Origin: Protopterus annectens
Lineage: Eukaryota > Chordata > Ceratodontiformes > Protopteridae
Direction: 5' to 3'
NCBI RefSeq assembly: GCF_019279795.1
Contig: NC_056745.1
Span: forward strand, 503,283,694 to 503,347,693
Length of the DNA stretch: 64,000 nt
The notes under the pieces are model-generated. The model worked only from the letters and a program-made list of their open reading frames with translations. It was not told the DNA's origin and made no database searches. This document shows positions 38,577-50,048 of the stretch, piece after piece. How positions within the stretch are numbered: the stretch's first letter is position 1; the number at the start of each line of letters is the position of its first letter. The position numbers and the translations under genes were made by a program.

Positions 38577-41500
38577 TATGCCAAATGAAAATAGACTAGA
38601 AGATCTCTGGAAGGTATCGCTCTAACGTCCTATGGTTGTATATTACGCATTTTTGCAAAATTAGATTATAAACTTGTAGTAACTGCAGAAGTTCATTAGT
38701 TTTGTATAAGTCCTATAAAAGTACAAAACTGCACTGCACAAAAATGTTATCTTTGCAGTGGCAGTATTGATTGGAAAATAAGCCTTAAAAGGATTTTTAT
38801 AAGTCATAATAGTGCAGTGAGTCTTAATTTCTGCATAATTTTGTAAATATCTTACAGCATTTTATCAACAAAATCTAGCAACATAGTGTGGCATTTGTAG
38901 ACAAGTTGCATAATACACAGTGTACACTTGTACCAGAATTGGCGATGTGCAGACAGGTGCAGGTAGGTACTGACTCACTGTCCCATGTTATACTCTGACG
39001 CCAAGTCCAAGAGTACAGCTGAAAATATATACAAATGATACCATAATGGCTGAAATTGGTTACTACAATGAGGTCCCAATCATATTAAAATGTATGTATA
39101 TTGAAAAGAGTCGTAATTTGTAGACATCTAAACAGGAAATTGCACAGTTCTCTCAATCCAGCCACACCCTGCAGAAAGGATATTCTTAGCATGTTGTATG
39201 CACCATAACATGATGAAGAGGAAGCAGGCTGGGCCATACTACAAGGCTGAAACAGCAGCAAGTGTTAGCAGCACACCCACCCTCCACACAGCAGTTCAGG
39301 AAAAGCAGTAGCATCTAGTTCAGATGTGTGGACTCTAATGAGCACACAATGACAGTAAGATGTCACAAAGATTAGATGTGATGTAAGCTATCTTAGTATA
39401 AGGTTATGCTGGCTAGTGCATGGTCAAGCCACACTGTGAATTAGAGATTTTTATATGATTTTTTATGAACTGCATTGGAAGGATGAGTGGGTCACAGCCA
39501 TCATCATGTGCACAGGGACACAGTGAGGCATGTCTGCTAACACAGACTGCATGGGAAGCATATCACAAGAATCTGAGGTGTCAAGTATTATCTGTGATAC
39601 ACTATCCTCCTGCAATGGGCTGAGGGGTGACACCATGTGACAATGGCCTGATGTGGAGATAGGTGCCCAGAAGTGAAAGGCTTTATGTGCCATGCACAGT
39701 TTCGCCCTGAGATATTTATGGGGTACCACTATATGACTGTGAACTGTGGCCACTATGCTGGACTGTTGCACTTGACTTATGCTTCCCTCCTCACAGGCAT
39801 GTTGTTCATCTGTATGATTCTGACTTAGGTGATGTCTGCACAGAAGGTGCCCTGTCAGTGAAGGCTAAGATCCACGGCCTCCTATATTGACAGATGTCAG
39901 AGTGTGGTGCACAAAATGCATGTGAGGCCTGTGTACCTCATAACTGTCCCTTTACATGGCCTCCACTGGAGCTTACCCTCCCACAAACATGGGCAACAGT
40001 GCTGGTGAATGCAGTGATGGTAGAACTAGCAATCTTCAACATGGAGGTTGGCATGAAAGAAGTGTGACCTTAGCAGACCAATCATTCCTGTGTCCCTGGT
40101 CTCCAGGTCCTCATGGAAGTGAAATGTGAGACATTGTGGACCGTACCTGACTAGGTTGCCATAGATTGTGTCTTAATGATGCTGCGACACATCTGAATGA
40201 TCTACTGATTGATCCCAGATGCTGCCTGCTTTCAGGGGTCACGAGGGACATATAATGGTGTGAGTCACTCCTAGAAGGCTGCAAAATGGTTCATATTTCC
40301 ATGTCAGACACAGTGTATGAATCTGCTTCTCCAGTTACAAAGGGAACATCACTGGTTGTAGGAGCCACGGTGGATGCCCCCATCTGGGAATGGTGAGCAG
40401 TCAGGCTGTACAAATTTATTGCCTTGTGTGAGTGCAGCCATACATTTGGTCTGTATTAAGAGAGGATGCCCAACTGGAAAATAGACAGACCATGCCACTA
40501 TATCATCCATTAATAACCAAGGTGTATGTGCATTTTCATCATCATCATCATTAGCACAGCTGCTAACATCAGCCTGCTGTTGTACGCCAGCATTTACATG
40601 TGTCACTACAGCCATGCTCTATCCTGTGAATGCACAATAAAACACACCTTGGACTGAACATGGGTACCTGTGCCCAAACAGTACCCTTGTGGCATACATG
40701 CTAAAGGTGTTGATGCATAACATTCTAAACAAATGCAACCTATCCCTGCCACCATTCTGACAAGACAGAATTCATGAGGTACTTAAAACAATACATATCC
40801 AGCAGTTGCTCTGGTCAGCCTACAGTGTCTATATACAGTAATCTGGTGTAAGAGGCATGTAATAAGTGCATCCTCCACTGAGACATGGGGGTGTGTCCAT
40901 TCTTATGTCAATGTCCGCTCCTCTGGAATAATCCCAGAATATGTTTTACCATGCAGGAACATCAAAAACTCCTCTGGCTCTTTCAGTCTCTTGCTGCTAG
41001 GTACCCCCCTCATGGTGAACTGCTATGTGATTATATAGCATACCTTTGCATTTGTACAGCTTTGCATGTGAGTAACATACTTATGATGCTGTTGTAATGT
41101 GTATCTGTGTCCCTAATGGCATTAAAAGCTGCTCAGCATCCTTTCTCACTAAGAAGTGCCATACATTAATTCAGACTGTCAAGCTTCTGTATGTCTCTTT
41201 TATGTACCATAAGCGCACATAGCTGCCCATAAGCTTGTCACTTTTGTGTGTGTGTGTGTGGGGGGGGGGGGCATTCACTGGCTCCTTCAGCCATCACATA
41301 GTGTTTCTTACCTGTGCAAGCCTTATTCAAAAGTGCAGCACATTTCTGTTAAGCCAGTCATGCTTTCAGCTCATTTGTGTTAATACAGTTTGAAACTTGC
41401 ATATAAGTACATGTCCAGGTTTCTTTGTTGCTGAAATATTTACATGATTATGTACCTGGTTAAGTGTACCAGGTTGTGTACCTGTGTGTGAACAGTACAT

Positions 41501-42141
41501 GATATAACACAGGTTAAGTACCAGTGGCCCATCAAGGAAGGTTTATTCTGATATCTTCCAATATCGTATATGTAATATGGCTTTGCAGTTACTAATGTAA
41601 ATTTGAAGCAACACCTAGGGGCATCTTTTGATTAATTGCATGGGAAACGTCTAGTGTTGTCACTGATGTTAAATAACTTAAAATGCGGTTAGACATAATT
41701 TGTGTGGTAAGATGCTGTTATTTTTAACCTCATGCCATCTCAACAAACAGTCAGATAAATGTCTCACTGCAACCAAAATGGACTTATGACTTTTCCATTC
41801 CAACTACATTCAAAATATTTACATAGGCATGGAAAAACAGCAGATGTGAGCTCTTACTTTTTAATTCGGGAAGTTACACAATCTAATGTAACAAGTATAA
41901 CACTATATCATGTGTGGACACAATATAATATTGGTGACTCACTGTCACAATGTTTAATACATGGTAAATTTTGTGGTATGTTACAGTAAATCTAAAGCCC
42001 TCAATGGCTTAGCTGTACTTACGGTATTCCCTCTATACTGTGTAGGAGACCACTGCCCTCAAATCATGTTTTATTCAGCAATGATTCAATAGTAACAGAA
42101 TGCTTCTGCTGTGGTACAGCCCTGTTCACCAAAGCTTGTCC
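38574..42141. other. 3.6-kb stretch without recognised gene or repeat
   Basis: This is the longest part of the window where I recognise nothing. From 39100 to 41000 it is richer in GC and in CATG/TGTG than its surroundings. It has minus-strand open frames of 88-102 codons (39463-39771, 40349-40615, the latter with an Asn-Asp-Asp-Asp-Asp-Glu acidic run). These could be the remains of a DNA transposon protein or chance. A G-run follows (TG)n at 41247-41272. No splice-consistent exon with a known domain was seen. Confidence 0.35.
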
Positions 42142-42142
42142 A

Positions 42143-42188
<46 letters not shown>
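42142..42188. repeat. (CA)n microsatellite
   Basis: About 22 CA units immediately before MITE-A copy 6. Confidence 0.95.
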
Positions 42189-42191
<3 letters not shown>

Positions 42192-42489
42192 CTGAAGTCC
42201 CCAGATTTTCAAAGAATATCCACATTTTTTATTCATATTTTTGAACTGTTCCTTATAAAATGTGTGGTTTTCTGGCAAATCACTGAGGACTGAAGTGACT
42301 AAATAATTACATACATTTGGGTTTGAGATTGCATATCCTTCAGAAAATGCATGTTGACACAAAACATTTTATTCTAACAACTTTCTAAGTTTATAACAGC
42401 AATATTTAAAATCTGTCCCTACTGCTGGCCTTTGTCCCATTATTTCTGGCTTTGTCTAGATTTATTGTACTAAAAGGTTGAGAGGTATT
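42189..42489 (+). mobile_element. MITE-A copy 6
   Basis: The left end is overrun by the CA tract. Landmarks follow in order: TGTGGTTTTCTGGCAAATCA, CCTTCAGAAAATGCATGTTG, CAACTTTCTAAGTTTATAAC, GGCTTTGTCTAGATTTATTG and the terminal GGTTGAGAGGTATTC. Confidence 0.75.
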
Positions 42490-42752
42490 CATAATGTCCA
42501 GATTTTGCATCATATTTTTGGTCTGTTCCTCATAAAATTTAACGTATCCTGGCAAACCATTGATGACTGAAGTCAATAATGATAGACATTTGAACTTAAG
42601 ACTTTACAACCTTGAGAAAATAGAAGTTAATGCAAAACTTGTTATTCTAGCAACTTTCTAAGTTCATAACATCCGTCTTTACAATCTGTCCCTGATTTGG
42701 GGTTTTTTTATGGCATTTTCCAGAAATCTTAAAATAAGACATTGAGCAGTAT
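42490..42752 (+). mobile_element. MITE-A copy 7, directly after copy 6
   Basis: It starts at ATAATGTCCAGATTTTGCAT with no spacer after copy 6, and follows the consensus through CAACTTTCTAAGTTCATAAC to a decayed end (ACATTGAGCAGTATG). The two copies are in tandem. Confidence 0.7.
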
Positions 42753-43156
42753 GATGCCAGAAAACATTTAGTAAGTATAGCAGGCTCACCCTGATAAACA
42801 CCAGAGCATATCTTATAGTAGCATGCACAACCATGTAAGACTAGTTAGTTAAGTTAACTTTTTATTTAAAGTAAGTACCGTGTCTACTAGATATATAAAT
42901 ATCTACTTCTGGATCCCGCTAATATGCCACCACTGACCATGATATTTATTCAGCTTGGATAAAACAGCCAAAAATGTCTTGTAAAAGATGTTGCTCATTC
43001 TGAAAAGCACATTTATAATGTTTAATTACACAAGTACAAGATGTGACGTACTATTGTTTTAACCCAAAGTAACAAAAAATATCATACAAAGCATACAAAA
43101 TACTATGGGTAGAATTCAGAAAAACTACCATGTGGTGTAGGTGATGTAAACTCCTT
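42753..43156. other. intergenic, nothing recognised
   Basis: AT-rich, with no features seen. Confidence 0.4.
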
Positions 43157-43395
43157 ATAGTTGTTGTGTCTTTTGGCTTTTCCTGGTTAGGGGTCACCAC
43201 AACGGACCTCCGGTCCGCTAATGATTGGCAGTTGATTTTTACGTACCGAGTTGCCAGCCCTGACGCACAACCTTCAACGAAGGTACGCCCATTCACGCAT
43301 GTCTCCATGCAGAAGATGCTCTAGCTGAGACTCGAACCGGACAGCGTCTTACTGTGAGGCGACAATGCTACCACAGCACCACCACCGCGGTTCGA
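43157..43395 (-). mobile_element. tRNA-derived SINE with RTE tail
   Basis: On the minus strand there is a tRNA-like head with an A-box stretch (GTGGTAGCATTGTCG) and a near-perfect B box, GGTTCGAGTCTC (43328-43339). A body of about 130 bases follows. The tail GTTGTGGTGACCCCTAACCA then GGAAAAGCCAAAAGACACAA resembles the 3' end of the RTE LINE at 15121-15166 (GCTGTGGCAACCCCTAACTG then GGACAGCCAGAAGAAGA). This suggests mobilisation by RTE machinery. The GC content is higher than its surroundings. Confidence 0.82.
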
Positions 43396-43696
43396 TGTAA
43401 ACTCCTTAACTCTTTGAAATTCAGAGACATCCCTAATGCACTCTTTTTTTTTACAAAGATGTGCAGCACCATGGTGAGTTGTGTCTGTGGCAATGCTATG
43501 TGCTAATGAGACATTCTGGGGACAGGCATATGCTAATTATCCATATCTCTCCCCTGGAATGGCCTGCAGTAAGGCATTTATACGTGAATTAGCACAGCTT
43601 TTCCTAGCTGATTGTGGTAATGAACACGGCCAAATGGCCATTTTCATCCACTGTGATAGAGAGAAGTGCTGGGGAGTAAAGTAATCTCAAGTACTG

Positions 43697-43698
<2 letters not shown>
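43396..43698. other. intergenic, nothing recognised
   Basis: A short gap between the SINE and the TG tract, with no feature seen. Confidence 0.35.

Positions 43699-43781
<83 letters not shown>
43699..43781. repeat. (TG)n microsatellite
   Basis: About 40 TG units, followed by degenerate TG-rich sequence to about 43920. Confidence 0.97.
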
Positions 43782-43783
<2 letters not shown>

Positions 43784-44019
43784 GCTGTCTGTCTATGTGT
43801 GCGTGTGTGAGTGTATGTGAGGGGGCTGCATGTTTGAGTGTTTGCGTATGTGTGTGCTTGGAAACTAGCAGTGGGGAGGTTAGTGAGGGGGTGATGGGGT
43901 AGGTTTGGGATGTGTGTGTAGGGGTCTGTGGCTGGATTGGTGGGTTAGGTGGCTGTTGTTCTTTCACACACCTCTGGACTATAGAGCAAAGCAGGCAACA
44001 TTGGCTTGGGGGAACCATT

Positions 44020-44295
44020 AGCCACCATGGATAACTACTTAACTATGTGCATTAACAGCTCACAAAGTCAGGCAGAACACACCATGTCAAGAATAATACC
44101 TTAGCTACATGCCTTAAAAGCACACAGAATTAGGGGAACACCAGACACCAGGGATAACACCTTACCTATGTATCTGAATGGCATACAGGGTCAAGTGGAA
44201 TACTAGATACCAGGGATTACTCTGCATAATGTACCTGAAAGGCACTTAAATACAATGTCAGTTAGAAGGTAACACTAGACACCAGGTAAAACGTA
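44020..44295. repeat. degenerate minisatellite, ~60-70-bp unit
   Basis: ACCATGGATAACTACTTAAC, then ACCATGTCAAGAATAATACC, ACCAGGGATAACACCTTACC, ACCAGGGATTACTCTGCATA and ACCAGGTAAAACG begin successive units. Each is followed by a CTATGTGCAT / CTACATGCCT / CTATGTATCT / ATGTACCTGA segment and an AACACCAGAC-like end. About four diverged units. Confidence 0.65.
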
Positions 44296-44549
44296 TTATC
44301 TCAAGAAAACGAGGAGCAGCTGAAAGTGCTTCTGGGGCAAAGAGAGACGGATTTAAATTATACCCCCTACATGCTGAGAATGTCACTACAATAACATCTG
44401 GTGTGCTAGCATGCATTTACTGAAGGATATACAGGGTGAAACTCTAATGTCTGTTATTAATGTCTGACTGTAATAATCTGTAAATTTACAGGGCAGGGGA
44501 AAAGAGACATCATGGATTTTCTGACAACAGGGACAGGCATGGTGTATGT

Positions 44550-44551
<2 letters not shown>

Positions 44552-44629
<78 letters not shown>
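44552..44629. repeat. (TG)n microsatellite
   Basis: About 38 TG units. Confidence 0.97.
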
Positions 44630-44630
<1 letters not shown>

Positions 44631-45272
44631 TGTATATGGCCACCAACACTAATTACCACAGGAAGTACTGATCTGCACCCATGGTAGTCAGCAGCAATTC
44701 AGAGATATGCAAATTAGCCAGTAATAAGGTTTTTCCTCTTTGGGGATAACATTTCTCTAAATAAGAAAATACTGCATCGTGTGCACAAGGCCTGTTTACC
44801 TCAGCCCTTAATGCGAGCTCTGGGATTCTTTCTGAATCCCCAGATTCATATGAAAGAATTTAAAACTATGGCACCCCATTCCAATATTTCGATACACAGT
44901 ACCCTCATGAGCTTTCCTCCTGAATTTAAAAGAAATCTGAATTTTCAAGATAACAGAATGACAAGGTGTTTGCATATAGTCGCAAGCATTACTTTAACAT
45001 TTGAAAAAAAAACATATTTTTTGAATGAAGAGCAAGATGCAGGTGACCTCCTTGGATATTAGTTTTGCTATATTTAACTGAAATGTGAGTCTAAATCAAA
45101 GATACAGCCCTTACGTATAAACTGACATATCACTGCAGACTTGCATATTTGTCTCCATACTCATTTTCATCAGCTATCAAGTAGGTCTCCATGGAAAATC
45201 ACTTACTTGCTTGTCAAGTGAAGTTCCTGCATTTGCAGCTGATGCAATGTCACTGCACTAAACAAAATAAAT
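44630..45272. other. intergenic, nothing recognised
   Basis: A 93-codon open frame at 44781-45062 (+) shows no recognisable domain, and I do not call it a gene. Confidence 0.35.
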
Positions 45273-46610
45273 CAGTCTCCATCTCTCACAAGAGCTGCAT
45301 TAGGTTGCCTGTTGCAGGTGTAGTGGTGTCACTATACCACAGGAGTCTCTATCTCTCACAAGAGCTGCATTAGCTTGCCTGTTTTAGGTGTAGTTGTGTC
45401 ACTATACCACAGGAGTCTCCACCTTTCACAAGAGCTGCATTAGCTTGCCTGTTTCAGTTGGAGTGGTGTCACTATACCACAGGAGTCTCCATCTCTCACA
45501 AAAGCTGCATTAGCTTGCCTGTTTCAGCTGTAGTGGTGTCACTATACCACAGGAGTCTCCATCTCTCACAAGAGCTGCATTAGCTTGCCTGTTTCAGTTG
45601 GAGTTGTGTCCCTATACCACAGGAGTTTCCATCTCTCACAAGAGCTGCATTAGCTTGCCTGGTTCAGTTGGAGTGGTGTCCCTATACCACAAGAGTCTCC
45701 ATCTCTCACAAGAGCTGCATTAGCTTGCCTGGTTCAGTTGGAGTGGTGTCCCTATACCACAGAAGTCTCCATCTCTCACAAGAGCTGCATTAGCTTGCCT
45801 GTTGTAGCTGTAGTGGTATCACTATATCACAGGAGTTTCCATCTCTCAGAAAAGCTGCATTAGCTTGCCTGTTTCAGGTGTAGTGGTGTCACTATACCAC
45901 AGGAGTCTCCATCTCTCAAAAGAGCTGCATTAGCTTGCCTCTTTCAGTTGGAGTGGTGTCCCTATACCACAGGAGTCTCCATCTCTCACTAGAGCTGCAT
46001 TATCTTGCCTATTTCAGCTGTAGTGGTGTCAGTATACCACAGGAGTCTCCATCCCTCACAAGAACTGCACTAGCTTGGCTATTTCAGCTGTAGTGGTGTC
46101 ACTATATCACAGGAGTCTCCATCTCTCACAAGAGCTGCATTACCTTGCCTGTTTCAGTTGGAGTGGTGTCCCTATACCACAGGAGTCTCTATCTCTCACT
46201 AGAGCTACATTAGCTTGCCTGTTGTAGCTGTAGTGGTATCACTATATCACAGGAGTCTTCATCTCTCACAAGAGTTGCATTAGTTTGCCTGTTTCAATTG
46301 TAGTTGTGTCACTATATCACAGGAGTCTCCATCTCTCACAAGAGCTGCATTAGCTTGCCTGTTTCACTTGGAGTGGTGTCACTATATCACAGGAGTCTCC
46401 ATCTCTCACAAGAGCTCCATTAGTTTGCCTGTTTCAATTGTAGTTGTGTCACTATATCACAGGAGTCTCCATCTCTCAGAAGAGCTGCATTAGCTTTCTT
46501 GTTTCAGGTGTAGTCATGTCACTATACCACAGGAGTCTCCATCTCTCACAAAAGCTGCTTTAGCTTGCCTGTTTCAGTTGGAGTGGTGTCCCTATACCAC
46601 AGGGGTCTCC
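45273..46610. repeat. 70-bp minisatellite array, left block (~19 units)
   Basis: The consensus unit is AGGAGTCTCCATCTCTCACA, AGAGCTGCATTAGCTTGCCT, GTTTCAGYTGKAGTGGTGTC, ACTATACCAC (70 bp). Units differ at a few shared sites (GTTGTAGCTG or GTTTCAGTTG, CCTATACCAC or ACTATATCAC), so subfamilies alternate along the array. The array is interrupted by a CR1 insertion at 46611. Confidence 0.95.
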
Positions 46611-49089
46611 AACACCTTAACCCAATGGTTCCTAGAATTTATAAACTCAAATGCTATGGAACAACTGGTCACCACTCCCACAAGAGGGGAAAACATATTG
46701 GACCTGATCATCACCAACATGGGGACTCTATGTTCCACACCAGAGGTATACCCCTCATTGGTAAGATCTGACCATAAATTAATCACTATTTTCATCCATA
46801 TCCTGTCCCCACCCCCAGCAAAGGAAACCACGGTCAAAAACTTCTCAAAAGCAAACTTCCCACTTCTCAAAACTGAGGTGGAATCCATCAAAGTCCCAGG
46901 GCCAGTGGAAAATACGGCCCAAACCGCAGAATCCTTTACAAATTCATTTCTATGGATACCTACAGGAATGCATGGATCATGCTATCCCAAATAAAACCAA
47001 GACACACTCTTCCAAAGGCAGGAGACCTGTCTGGTGGACCCCAGCCATAAATAAGCTGTACAACAGAAGGAGGAAGCTACTACATGATAGAGCAAAATCC
47101 CTGAAAGGGAAGGCAACTCTGATCAGTACTAGCAAGAAACTACGATCCCTCATAAAATCATCTAAGGCTAGCTTCGAAAGAAAAATTGCACAAGACGCCA
47201 AAGATAATCACAAGGCTTTCTTTAGTTATGTCAGAAACCTGGGTGGAAACTCCCAGATATGCTCTGAGTTAGTGCAAAATGACAAAAAATACACTGAACC
47301 CACAGACATTGCCAACATCCAGGCAGACAAGTTCAGTGCAAACCCCCAAATGAGCAAATGACTATCCCAACAGAGTGTAGCCTCCCTGACATCACAGATG
47401 CACAGGTGAGAGCTGCCCTCTCCAAAGCAAAAAACACAGCATCAGTGGGACCGGACGGTGTCCCAGGCTGCGTTTTACATGAGCTCCAAGAAGAACTGAA
47501 CCCTCACTTAAAATCACTGTTCAGTCTCAGCCTTACAACAGGATATGTACCAAAGAATGGCGTACAGCAACAGTGGTCCCACTCCATAAAGGTGGTGCCA
47601 TAACGGACCCCGGAAACTATCGCCCTATAAGCCTAACTAGCCTGGTCTGCAAAGCTATGGAGCGTATCATCATGGAACTCATAAACAAAGACATTGGGAA
47701 CCTCCAAACACTGGATCCTACCCAATTCAGCTTTGTTAAGGGCAGATCTTGCCTCTTGAACCTGGTCAATTTCTTTGAAACAGTCACCAAGGCCATAGAC
47801 GAAGGGAAGATAGTCCACACAGCCTACCTTGACCTTGCAAAAGCCTTCGACACAATACCCCACTCGGGCATCATAAATAAGCTCAACAGCTTAAATATCA
47901 ACCCCTATGTCACAAGATGGGTTGCAAACTGGCTAGAACCCACATGGTCAGAATTGCAGGTGCCATGTCAGACTCTAAACCAGTTACAAGTGGCGTCCCA
48001 CAAGGCTCAGTCCTGGGACCTCTCTTGTTCGGTATATATTTCTCTGAGGTACAGGCTAACACAGGAGGACTATGGCTGACAAAGTTTGCAGATGACTGCA
48101 AACTGGGGGCCATAATCGACTCGCCGGCTGACACAAGCATCCTCCAAAAAGGTCTCACAGAGACGGATAACTGGTGCCAGAGCCATGGCCTAAAGCTAAA
48201 TGCCAAAAAGTGCATAGTCATCCCCTTTGGGAAAAACAAGGTGCCCACAAATTACCACATAGATGGTAATCCATTAAGTACAGAAGAAGTAATTAGGAAT
48301 TTGGGTACCCAAGTAGATTGCAATCTCTCCTTTGACAATCACATTGCCAAAGTGGTTAGAAAGACATTCTATATAGCCCACCTTATCACGAAGGGGTTCA
48401 CATCTAGAACAAGAGAGGTCATTGTGCCCCTCTACTCATCACTCATCAGGCCCATAATTGAATACAATGCCCCATTTGGGATGTACCTTACCTGACACCT
48501 GCTACAACTAGAAAGACCCCAAAAGTACCTCACCAAGAGGATCAAGGGACTCAAACAGATGCTCTACGCAGTTAGGCTAAAGAAACTCCAGCTCTACTCA
48601 GTTGCTTACCGCCTACTCAGAGGCGATCTGTGCCTGACGTATAAAGCCATGTCCAACCCAGAATTAATGGACATGTTTCACCTCAAGAAATCCAAATCCA
48701 TCAGAGCTACACACTCCAGTGACTTAAACCTCAGCACAGAAATAAATAGAACATGCTGGAGGGACAGATTCATATCCCAGATGCTCCCCTCACCCTGGAA
48801 CAAAATCCCAGTCTATGTCAGAAAGAGCCCCTCAATGACCCTCTTCAAGAAGAATCTTGACGTTTGGATGGGAGATCGTAAATTTACCCCTGGGATCTGT
48901 TCTGTGTCACTGCTAGACAGAGGCACAGTAAACTAACCTTAAATGGGCTATCTTCTGTGACCTACTATACAGAGGCACAGTCAACTAATCTAACAAGGGT
49001 GGCGAAAGCCAAACACACTCTGGCTAGGCTTGTAAATGCCCTAGGGTAGATAGCCTAGTATCAACCTATGAAACTATGAACCTATGAAG
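46611..49089 (+). mobile_element. CR1 copy e, inserted in the 70-bp minisatellite
   Basis: A 5'-truncated CR1 beginning within the endonuclease (NTLTQWFLEFINSNAMEQLV) and ending in about three units of the CCTATGAA octamer (49063-49089). The array breaks off after …GTCTCCA and resumes with AGAGCTGCAT, so about 9 bases of the target unit are missing and no clear target duplication is seen, which is common for CR1. It has the same 3' UTR as copy a. Confidence 0.88.
46625..48936 (+). pseudogene. CR1-e ORF2, frameshifted RT
   Basis: The end of the endonuclease (RSDHKLI) is followed by the basic linker (RRPVWWTPAINKLYNRRRK), the RT entry (SKAKNTASVGPDGVPGC), HKGGAITDPGNYRPISLTSL, motif A LDLAKAFDTIPHSG, motif B TSGVPQGSVLGPLLFGIY and motif C FADDCKLG (intact FADD). 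Then comes GLKLNAKKCIVIPFG and the C-terminal CWRDRFISQMLP block. At least five frame changes (near 46955, 47350, 47560, 47930, 48495) disrupt it. Active-site residues are conserved, so damage seems to be mostly indels. It is the best CR1 guide sequence in the window. Confidence 0.85.
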
Positions 49090-50048
49090 TAGAGCTGCAT
49101 TATCTTGCCTATTTCAGCTGTAGTGGTGTCACTATACCACAGGAGTCTCCATCTCTCACAAGAACTGCACTAGCTTGGCTATTTCATCTGTAGTGGTGTA
49201 ACTATACCACAAGAGTCTCCATCTCTCACAAGAGCTGCATTAGCTTGCCTGCTGCAGGTGTAGTAGTGTCACTATACCACAGGAGTCTCCATCTCTCACA
49301 AGAACTGCATTAGCTTGCCTGTTTCAGCTGTAGTGGTGTCACTATACCACAGCAGTCTCCATCTCTCACAAGAGCTGCATTAGCTTGCCTGTTTCAGCTG
49401 TTGTGGTGTCACTATACCACAGGAGTCTCCATCTCTCACAAGAGCTACATTAGCTTGCCTGTTTCAGGTGTAGTGGTGTCACTATACCACAAGAGTCTCC
49501 ATCTCTCACAAGAGCTACATTAGCTTGCCTGTTTCAGTTGGAGTGGTGTCCCTATACCACAGGAGTCTTTATCTCTCACTAGAGCTGCATTATCTTGTCT
49601 ATTTCAGGTGTAGTGGTGTCAGTATACCACAGGAGTCTCCATCTCTCACAAGAAATGGACTAGCTTGGCTACTTCAGCTGTAGTGGTGTCACTATACCAC
49701 AGGAGTCTCCATCTCTCACAAGAGCTACATTAGCTTGCCTGTTACAGGTGCAGTGGTGTCACTATACCACAGGAGTCTCCATCTCTCACAAGAGATGCAT
49801 TAGATTGCCTGTTGCAGGTGTAGTAGTGTCACTATACCACAGGAGTCTCCATCTCTCACAAGAACTGCATTAGCTTGTCTGTTTCAGCTGTAGTGGTGTC
49901 ACTATGCCACAGCAGTCTCCATCTCTCACAAGAGCTGCATTAGCTTGCCTGTTTCAGCTGTTGTGGTGTCACTATGCCACACTCCATCTCTCACTAGAGC
50001 TGCATTAGCTTGCCTGTTTCAGCTGCAGTGGTGTCATTGCACCACAGG
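49090..50048. repeat. 70-bp minisatellite array, right block (~14 units)
   Basis: The same 70-bp unit as 45273-46610, with the last two units shortened (…CACTATGCCACACTCCATC). It ends at ATTGCACCACAGGGG. Confidence 0.95.

Noticed and set aside
41247..41272. TG plus poly-G tract as a G-quadruplex regulatory site
   Set aside because: It is a single G run without the four spaced G tracts needed. It is simple sequence only.
43644..44018. Long His/Thr or Val/Cys repeat frames over TG tracts (also at 18.8, 26.3, 42.2, 44.5 kb)
   Set aside because: They are translations of (TG)n/(CA)n microsatellites, with no coding evidence.
45273..50048. CRISPR array
   Set aside because: The 70-bp units are directly adjacent with no spacers, in a eukaryotic repeat context.
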